Below are positions 55,959-64,000 of a stretch of DNA of 64,000 nt, one piece after another (position 1 is the stretch's first letter; each line of letters begins with the position of its first letter). The notes under the pieces are model-generated. The model saw only the letters and a list, made by a program, of their open reading frames with translations, did not search any database and was not told the DNA's origin. Source of the stretch: Ceratothoa steindachneri. Taxonomy: Eukaryota; Arthropoda; Malacostraca; Isopoda; Cymothoidae. The position numbers were made by a program, and so were the translations under genes. The stretch spans positions 141,542,355 to 141,606,354 of the forward strand of contig OZ018324.1 in NCBI GenBank assembly GCA_963969495.1, read 5' to 3'.

Positions 55959-56066
55959 ATGACAAGGAATAGATTAGAAGGGATAAAAAGATACCTACAT
56001 TTCAATACTAATGAAGAAATGCTAGATAGAAAGAACCCTAACTCAAATAAGTCTTTCACGATTTGA
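55959..56066 (+). pseudogene. piggyBac-like transposase scrap
   Basis: MTRNRLEGIKRYLHFNTNEE at 55959 matches the conserved M..xRFxxIxRYLHFxDN block near the start of the piggyBac transposase domain and is followed by RKNPNSNKSF. The frame stops at 56066. It is unrelated in sequence to the element at 38.26-40.96 kb and no ends were found. The mariner at 56228 lies downstream in the next (TA)n tract. Confidence 0.7.
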
Positions 56067-56169
56067 TTTGTTAGAAAGAACCTGATTAGTCTCTCCTAAA
56101 GATCACCAAACTATGAATTATTGAGCAAATTATTCCTACAGAGCGCCGAAATTCCTTCAAATAATACAA

Positions 56170-56171
<2 letters not shown>

Positions 56172-56227
<56 letters not shown>
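56172..56227. repeat. (TA)n microsatellite, mariner insertion site
   Basis: About 56 bp of TA repeat ending at the mariner left end. TATATATA also follows its right end at 57190, so the element inserted inside the tract. Confidence 0.95.
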
Positions 56228-56295
56228 TACGAGGGACGGTCAATAAGTTTTATAATTCGGTTAAAAGGAAACGAGATATGAGGAAAAGTGTTTTA

Positions 56296-57020
56296 TTATT
56301 TTTCAATATAACTATCCACGACTTTAATGCACTTGCGCCACTTGTCTCTGAGGCTTTGAATTCCCGACAACCAGAAATCTGCCGACTGCTGTTTTTTCCA
56401 CTTCTGGACGGCCAGCTGGACATCTTCATCGTCTCCAAAGCGGTGTCCACGCAGTGCAGCCTTAAGCTGGCGGAATAAAAAGTAGTTGCTAGGGGCCAGA
56501 TCTAGAGTGTAGGGGGGATTGTTTAGCTCCTCTAATCCGCACTCGCGCAGGGCAGCTTGTGCAACTCTGGCCTTTTGGACTTTAACGACGTTGAAGTCGA
56601 TCATGGGACATAAGGTGTCTAGGGACCCAACGAGGAGAGACCTTGGTTATGGCCAAATTGTCGTGGATGAAGTTGATAACACTTCCATGTGATATACCAA
56701 GTTCTCGCTCGATTTCTTTGACCATGACCCATTGATTTTCGAGGATCATCCTCTCGACACGGGCTACATTGTCCTCGTTGGTCACGTCTGACGGGCTACA
56801 TTGTCCTCATTGGTCACGTCTGACGGGCGTCCTGGACAGGGGTCATATTCAAGGGACTCACGACCATGACGGAACTCTCTATTCCAGTGAGCAATGGTTT
56901 CATAGGAAGAGACGGTGTGGGTGTACACTGCAAGCATGCGTTCATGGATCTCTTTTGCATTCTTGCTTTCCTTGGTCAAAAATTTGATCACTGCTGAGTG
57001 CTCAACTTTCTCTATTGTTG
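56296..57020 (-). pseudogene. mariner transposase, deleted core
   Basis: Read leftward, the N-terminal DNA-binding part begins near 57018 and shows IKFLTKESKNAKEIHERMLA, then WNREFRHGRESL and RPSDVTNEDNVAR. The last phrase is partly repeated by a 32-bp tandem duplication (56760-56791 and 56792-56823), which shifts the frame. LGISHGSVINFIHDN and WVPRHLMSHDRLQRR follow. The sequence then jumps to VQKARVAQAALRECG, so the section with the first two catalytic aspartates is gone. YTLDLAPSNYFLF has the third-aspartate region with S/N changes. The copy cannot be active. Confidence 0.88.
56760..56823. repeat. 32-bp tandem duplication inside mariner
   Basis: CGGGCTACATTGTCCTCGTT and its continuation GGTCACGTCTGA occur twice in a row with one difference. 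This shifts the transposase frame. Confidence 0.95.
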
Positions 57021-57191
57021 AAAAATTTGTGCCTGACGATCTGCAATCAGCACTACTTAAATAGACGAGGGAAGAGCGTGCGGCTGCTGATCCTCACTTA
57101 TCATAACTTGTCCTAACACCCCCACAAACAGCCATTCCCCTTCCTCTGTTTTGCCTTACCGATTTGCAAAACTCATTTACCGCCCATCGTA

Positions 57192-58421
<1,230 letters not shown>

Positions 58422-58460
58422 TGTATAACTGAATTACAAAAATAAGGAACGTGAGGAATT

Positions 58461-59108
<648 letters not shown>

Positions 59109-59109
59109 T

Positions 59110-61930
59110 GAAAATGATTTAACGGCACTTGTTAGCGCGAGATGGTGATTTTCTGCAAAATTTCCTCCTTTTTATTGAATATACAAATACTGTATTTATA
59201 AATCCAGTGGTTTTCCTTTTTTCTGATTTTAATTAAATTATGATAATTTTATTAAGGTTTTAATATTAGTTTGCTTAGTTCTCAGGGTTTAGTTTCAATG
59301 TTGTTTGTCGTTACAGTGGAAATAACCATAGACTTTAATTTTTGCTAACAGTTTGGGAAATCGAGTGATTTTATAACATTCCTTTCCATACTTGTCAGCT
59401 AAGTCTTCCATCATAATTAGATTAAGCGGGTCTTTCTCGTTATATTGCTATTGAGAGAGCATGGTAAAGAGCTCCCCCTTCACAATCCATACACTTTATG
59501 TCTATGTCAGCCCAAGAGTAATTTTAATTTTCCTAAGGTATGGATTTCCTTTTTCTTTTTAATAGCCCATCTTGCGACTGCTCACTAGGGCAAAGGTCGC
59601 CGTACCCATATCTAGCCTAATGTTAGGATGGATTGAAAAAATAATATATAAATAACAAATTACAAAGCTAAAAAGTATCGAAGGCTGAGTCAGGGTAATA
59701 AAAAAAGAAGTAAGGCATGCATTGTGTGGTGGCTATTGGTTCCATTTCTCAACATCTATCTTAGTATATTGTTAACATTGGTAATGAAGAGAGATGACCT
59801 ATTTTAATGGAACATGGTGTGATGTTACATAGAGAATTGAAGCCATGATATGGTTTTCGACTATCTATGTATTAGGATAAAATTCTGTGGATTAGAGGAT
59901 CACTCGATATCGTGGTGTAGTGCACATCATATCACCATTCATTTTCTTATGTTTGAAATAAACATGTGAGCATTCGTCGCGTTATATCTTACATTATGTT
60001 CATGCACTACTCATAAATGAAGGAAATGGACTACGAATTAAAAGTTCCTTAATAAAAGTTATTAAGCATCTTTAATATCCTGAAAATATCTATCGAAAAG
60101 AAATTGTTTTATTGTCAGCAGGGCAGAGTATCAGCCACATCTCCAAACTTCTTTCAACATCCTATAAACTGTCAATTCGTAAATGGCATACACGACTGAA
60201 ATAAATATTCTGGAGAAGAGCGAAAGTCTTGTTAAATTGCCTAAAAATTACAGTCAATATCAAATGGTCATCTAGAACAAGGTTATCTTTTAAAATACAC
60301 GAGGGCACTTTCAATTCTTCATCACATCACCGTATGTTATTTTGATAATAACGCAGGGCATGATTCACTGATAAATAACTTGTAATTAAATGAATTAAAT
60401 TCAACCTCTTGCAATAGAGAGCTATGCACAAATAAAACGACAAATACTGCCAAAAAGAGATAAAGATTTTACGGCCACATCATTGAAATAGTAATTTAGA
60501 AAGAGATAATAAATAAACAAAAGAAGGGAATGGAAAATAAATATTTATTATCCAAAACATTTAACATCTAGGGCAAAACATTTAATTATGATTAATTTAT
60601 TTACTATGTAGGTAAGACTTAAGAGGAAAGCAACAAAAGTTTTCGAAGAAGATATAGAGAAAATAATTTTGTAAAACATTATTATTTTTCTGTTTTATTT
60701 TAATGATTTTACCAGGAATTTTGATTCAATATTAGATTGAAAAACGCCATCTAATACTAGGGAATATAGATACAGAATACAGATGAACTATTATAGAGGC
60801 AAGAAATCCTTTCCCTGCAAATTATAAAGACCTACTCTGAAGGCATAGGAAGGCAAAACAATTATTATTAAAGAGTAATAGATAATTCTTAATCAGAATT
60901 TTTCTAAAAAAAAATTAAAAAAATTTAAAGTGAAGATAAAAAATAGCATGTCAGATTATAAATTTATACATTAATTGTTGAAGATAAATTAGGTCAACTT
61001 AAAAATAAATATCCCTCATAAATTATAAATTTATTTTTAGAACATACTCATGTTTTAAAAGCATCTAAGAAAAATGAAATATGATTCATATATCTGTATA
61101 TATATAGATAGATAGATAGTGGAAAGAATCTGCTTACATTGTTTTGATTACAACGCTGAACTTTTAATTCAGAAATAAAATTCTTCCAGAGGACCCTTAC
61201 TAAGAGCCAAATACTCTGTATTCCAATCTACATTCGGCAGTCATTACAGCTCATTAAAGGTAAATCCGTACAAATTTACCTTTGTAATCTTAGGAAATAT
61301 TAGTGCGACATACCATGTGATTATTCCTCAGACGCTTAGTGAAATAGATGTATATTATTTCCACATACCTATATTCAATGAGAGATCCAACAATCAGTAC
61401 GCCTTTGAAGGAGCTGAAAATCTTCCAGATAGATTTAATAGTAACTAGTCTGCATGAATATATCTCCTAAGATTCATTCACCATGCTTTGAGGCTTATAA
61501 TTTAATCTCGCATATATATATGATATGCACTGGTTGCATATCATTTTGGCAGAATGCAACTTAGGTGTTTATTTCGTGCTTTTTCTTACATTCAGAATTA
61601 GTTCCCAAAGGATTCTAGTTATAAAACTGTAAAATTACAGCGATCGGGGAATTTACGCCCTCTCAGAATTTAAGACAATCACATCAATTTTTGAAACTTA
61701 TTAACTTCAACAAAAAGTATGTGAAAATCACCATTACACGATTATTCCATTAATTAGACATTTAAAAGGCATGAACACAATAGAATTTTACTATTTTTAA
61801 ACTATAGTCTCTGCAAAAAATGTCTTTTGAATGTTGTTTTAAGCAAAAGTTTCATTTTAACCATATTGTGATAGAAAGAGTTGAAGCTGCGTTAATTTCA
61901 ACTTCTATCACATATTATTTAAAACCACGA
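59110..61930. other. Anonymous AT-rich DNA, no gene seen
   Basis: Contains a short (GATA)n run at about 61105-61120 and an inverted pair GATAGAAAGAGTTGAA / TTCAACTTCTATC at 61870-61911. No coding motif was recognised. Confidence 0.5.
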
Positions 61931-62344
61931 TGTTGCCCACGTGCATCTTCGATTCGAAGCTTGGCGCCTTATCGCAGCCACCGGATGTCAATGTTTAAAC
62001 AAGGAGGTTATCGTCCCCCCCGTTCGCCCCTATACGCCGCCCTCGCCAGATTGAGTTAGGCTTATGGGCAGATAAGGCACTGTTCACAGGCTCGGCAGTG
62101 CATTCCCTCGAAGCTCCCACTCCATTGTCCCCCACTCCAAGGGAGTGTCCTGGCTATTTATATGGAAACTTTACAACTAAGATCAGATTAGAGATCTAGA
62201 TTTTCGTCGCGAAACATCACCACGACCCTCTCTCCCTTTGTGCGCCAAGGGACCTCAACCTCGAGATTCACCATCACTTATCCAAAAGGAGGACAATATC
62301 CTTTGAGTGCCAAAGGTTCGAGCCTTTCGTGACGCCAAGTTCTC

Positions 62345-62760
62345 AAGGCTTCCCCCTTGTTGTTCAGGAAGAGAACAACGTAGAACAGCCATTGTTTTTT
62401 TGAGGCCTTAGCCAAGAAACGGTTCTCACCCTTCCCCCTTGTTGTTCAGAGGAGAACAACATTAGAACAGCCATTGTTCTTGAGCCCGTAAACAAGAGAC
62501 GGTTCTCACCCCTTCGCTCGTTGTTCAGAAAGAGAACAACGTTAGAACAGCCATTGTTCTTTTAAGTCCTTCGCCAAGAAACGGGGCTTACCCTTCCCCC
62601 CGTTGTTCAGAGGAGAACAACATTAGAACAGCCATTGTTCTTGAGCCCGTAGACAAGAGACGGTTTTCACCCCCCCCCCTCATTGTTTAGAAGAGAACAA
62701 CGTAGAGCAGCCATTGTTCTTCAAGCCGTTCGTCGAGAAACGGTTCTCATTCCCAAGACG
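62345..62760 (+). repeat. Five-copy ~80-bp tandem repeat in the putative LTR
   Basis: Each unit contains GTTGTTCAG..GAGAACAAC, a short inverted repeat, then AGAACAGCCATTGTTCT, a second inverted repeat, then GAAACGG or GAGACGG and TTCTCACCC. Copies 2 and 4 share CAGAGGAGAACAACATTAG and GAGCCCGTA.ACAAGAGACG. Copies 1 and 3 share CAGGAAGAG- or CAGAAAGAG-type starts and CCAAGAAACGG. The array therefore seems to have grown as pairs (about 160 bp). It has no open frame. Confidence 0.9.
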
Positions 62761-63071
62761 CCACGTCAGGATCCTTTTATTCCCACCCCTTCGGCTGGAA
62801 CTCGCCAGCTGACCGAAAATTCCTTCAAGCCACCTTCCACTGCACCACTAGTGTAAAGTTACGTAAGCCAAACGTCACCTTGGAGTACCTAACCCTTTTG
62901 TCAATTCTATCCTGTGCTTTAAATGGTTTATCGAACCATCCCATCTCTTTAACTCTATATTTGTTTTACCTTTTTAAATCCTTTAAATCCTCGGATTAGC
63001 CCGAGTCCCCACGACTCTTTTAATTCCCTGTGTATTTCAATATTTTCCGTCTTGTGTTTGTTGATAGTTAT

Positions 63072-63084
63072 TATTAATAAAACT
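63072..63084 (+). promoter_or_regulatory. Possible LTR polyadenylation signal
   Basis: TTATTAATAAAACTC has an AATAAA hexamer at the position expected for the R region of an LTR, 550 bp upstream of gag. This is a guess from position only. Confidence 0.35.
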
Positions 63085-63632
63085 CTATTTTATTAATGAT
63101 AGCAATATTATTATCCTTGAGCTCAGTTCCACTTCTTAAGCATATCGAAGATACATAATATCGGCCGCCAGACATTAACGCACTCTAGAGATAATTAAAG
63201 AAGTTCCCTTTAACGAATAGTGATATATGGTATATCGTCGGGAGTCTATTCTACGACATTTATATATATATATATATACTATTTAAATTTGGTATTAGGT
63301 GTGTAAGGTTTAACGCTATATCTTTGCAAACACTGGTCTCAGTCGAGTAAAGCATGTTGTTATTCGTTATAATAATAGACTATATTAGTTCCCTTTTGTT
63401 TTAACGATTGCTATCCCCTTTTTTTTTAAACTTAAGAAGCTGGAGTAGCTCAAGGAACTGTTATAACAATTAGTTTGTGTTTTTTTTGTGATTTGAGTCA
63501 TTGGTTATTTAGATTGAGAAACGAAGTACGAATAGGTCAGTGCCCATATTTAAGTAGGCTAATTCTATAGAAGGCATAATTCTCGTTGCAAGGAATTTTA
63601 GTTGGTTGACTAGTGCGCCCCTAAGTGCAAAG

Positions 63633-64000
63633 ATGACTCAGTTCGGAATTTGTAAAGCGCAAGGAGAATCTTTGGGACTTTCCGGAAAAGAACTAATTAA
63701 GTACATAAGAGAGGAACGGATAAGACAAGCTGAGCTTCACCATCAGATTGAATTAGCTCAGATTGAAGCAGAAATACAAAGAAAAAAGGAAGAAAGAGAA
63801 ATACAACGAGAAGAACGAGAAAGAGAAATCCAACGAGAAGATAAAGAAAGGGAAAAAGAAATCCAACGAGAAGAAAGAAGGAAGGATTCGTGCTCCTTCC
63901 CAGGAAAGCTGACAAAGTTTCCGAGCCCCGTAAAATCCCAAAACTTCTTTCCCCAAAACCAACAACGGGACTCCAAACCTCCCGTTAAGATTTCTTCTCC
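63633..64000 (+). CDS. LTR-retrotransposon gag, N-terminal part, open to the window edge
   Basis: The frame opens with ATG at 63633 and has no stop through 64000 (122 codons and counting). The protein starts MTQFGICKAQGESLGLSGKE and reads LIKYIREERIRQAE, followed by about 55 residues dominated by Glu, Arg, Gln and Ile in a QREEREREIQRE-like pattern, a predicted coiled coil. Then comes a Phe/Pro/Lys-rich part. The phrase GLSGxEL.xFxREE before a charged coil is characteristic of the gag start in some arthropod and mollusc Gypsy-group elements. Gag packages the element RNA. It is the only retroelement frame in the window with no lesion visible. The minus-strand frames here are its shadow. Confidence 0.7.
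   Translation, partial: MTQFGICKAQGESLGLSGKELIKYIREERIRQAELHHQIELAQIEAEIQRKKEEREIQREEREREIQREDKEREKEIQREERRKDSCSFPGKLTKFPSPVKSQNFFPQNQQRDSKPPVKISS

Larger units (their letters stand above)
56228..57191 (-). mobile_element. mariner transposon, internally deleted
   Basis: The plus-strand left end TACGAGGGACGGTCAATAAG and the right end, reading TACGATGGGCGGTAAATGAG on the minus strand, are matched terminal inverted repeats. They are related to those of the mariner at 22755-24046. The element is 964 bp long, about 330 bp shorter than that copy. The missing part lies in the middle of the transposase. A 32-bp tandem duplication adds a frameshift. It lies in (TA)n on both sides, consistent with TA targeting. 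Confidence 0.9.
61930..64000 (+). mobile_element. 5' part of an LTR retrotransposon, runs off the window
   Basis: A GC-richer block (61930-62890) with an ~80-bp tandem repeat is followed by TATTAATAAAACT (about 63072-63084), a plausible polyadenylation signal, then about 0.5 kb of leader and an open gag frame from 63633. This is the normal order of a 5' LTR, a leader and gag. The ends of the LTR and the primer-binding site could not be fixed. The LTR does not resemble the Gypsy LTR at 16.8 and 28.9 kb, so this is another family. Most of the element lies beyond the right edge. Confidence 0.6.

Noticed and set aside
62345..62760. Regularly spaced repeats with inner palindromes that could suggest a CRISPR array
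   Set aside because: The units are contiguous with no unique spacers, the host is eukaryotic, and the block lies next to an LTR retrotransposon gag.
62000..63130. That this LTR belongs to the same family as the LTR blocks at 16.8 and 28.9 kb
   Set aside because: No shared phrases around the polyadenylation signal or elsewhere were found by eye.
63697..63976. Three overlapping minus-strand frames rich in Phe, Leu and Ser
   Set aside because: They are shadows of the gag coiled-coil region on the plus strand.

Overview
This is eukaryotic, AT-rich, non-coding DNA. I found no host gene with confidence, no rRNA and no intact tRNA. It is a graveyard of transposable elements separated by long AT-rich stretches and very many (TA)n microsatellites, some over 100 bp. 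The mixture (Penelope-like, Jockey-like, CR1-like, Gypsy, mariner, piggyBac, hAT and a tRNA-derived SINE) suggests an arthropod. The style of the (TA)n-flanked foldbacks and of the mariner made me think of a crustacean, but that assignment is an inference with low confidence.

Layout. 0.4-4.45 kb: a decayed Jockey-like LINE on the minus strand (zinc-knuckle ORF1, then endonuclease and reverse transcriptase). 4.95-7.1 kb: a Penelope-like element on the minus strand with RT and GIY-YIG remnants. 7.1-14.7 kb: mostly anonymous DNA, with a 60-bp tandem duplication and a foldback MITE at 12.9 kb. 14.75-17.0 kb: a Gypsy fragment (protease end, RT, RNase H, LTR piece). 18 kb: a tRNA-derived SINE beside a large (TA)n tract. 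19.4-20.0 kb: a second Penelope-like fragment. 22.755-24.046 kb: a full-length but dead mariner. 27.2-29.3 kb: a Penelope-type motif region, then an LTR of the same family as the 14.75 kb Gypsy in reverse orientation. 29.5-30.05 kb: a polypyrimidine tract. 33.8-34.5 kb: a (TA)n-associated inverted repeat. 35.8-41.15 kb: a diverged minisatellite field, interrupted by a CR1-like 3' fragment and by a complete piggyBac element (38.263-40.963 kb) that has an apparent intron containing two more foldbacks. 44.0-46.3 kb: a second decayed Jockey-like LINE. 48.25-50.8 kb: a CR1-like LINE with an esterase ORF1. 51.4-52.2 kb: a hammerhead-like stem motif and another foldback. 52.6 kb: a hAT C-terminus. 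55.4-56.1 kb: two DNA-transposase scraps. 56.228-57.191 kb: a deleted mariner sitting in (TA)n. 58.3-59.1 kb: a 455-bp near-perfect palindrome between (TA)n tracts. 61.9-64 kb: the 5' end of a younger LTR retrotransposon, with an ~80-bp tandem repeat in or near its LTR and an uninterrupted gag ORF that runs off the right edge.

Nothing here works together as a pathway. The most interesting signal is a family of (TA)n-flanked units, often in inverted pairs. They share an end motif (AAACTCACAAAGT..ACGTGAA) and a small stem motif of the form CTGAAGA-stem-GAAA, whose stem sequence differs between copies while pairing is kept. That form resembles a hammerhead-ribozyme core, and such cores are known from the terminal repeats of Penelope-like elements. 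I suggest, as an inference, that these units are Penelope-derived termini.
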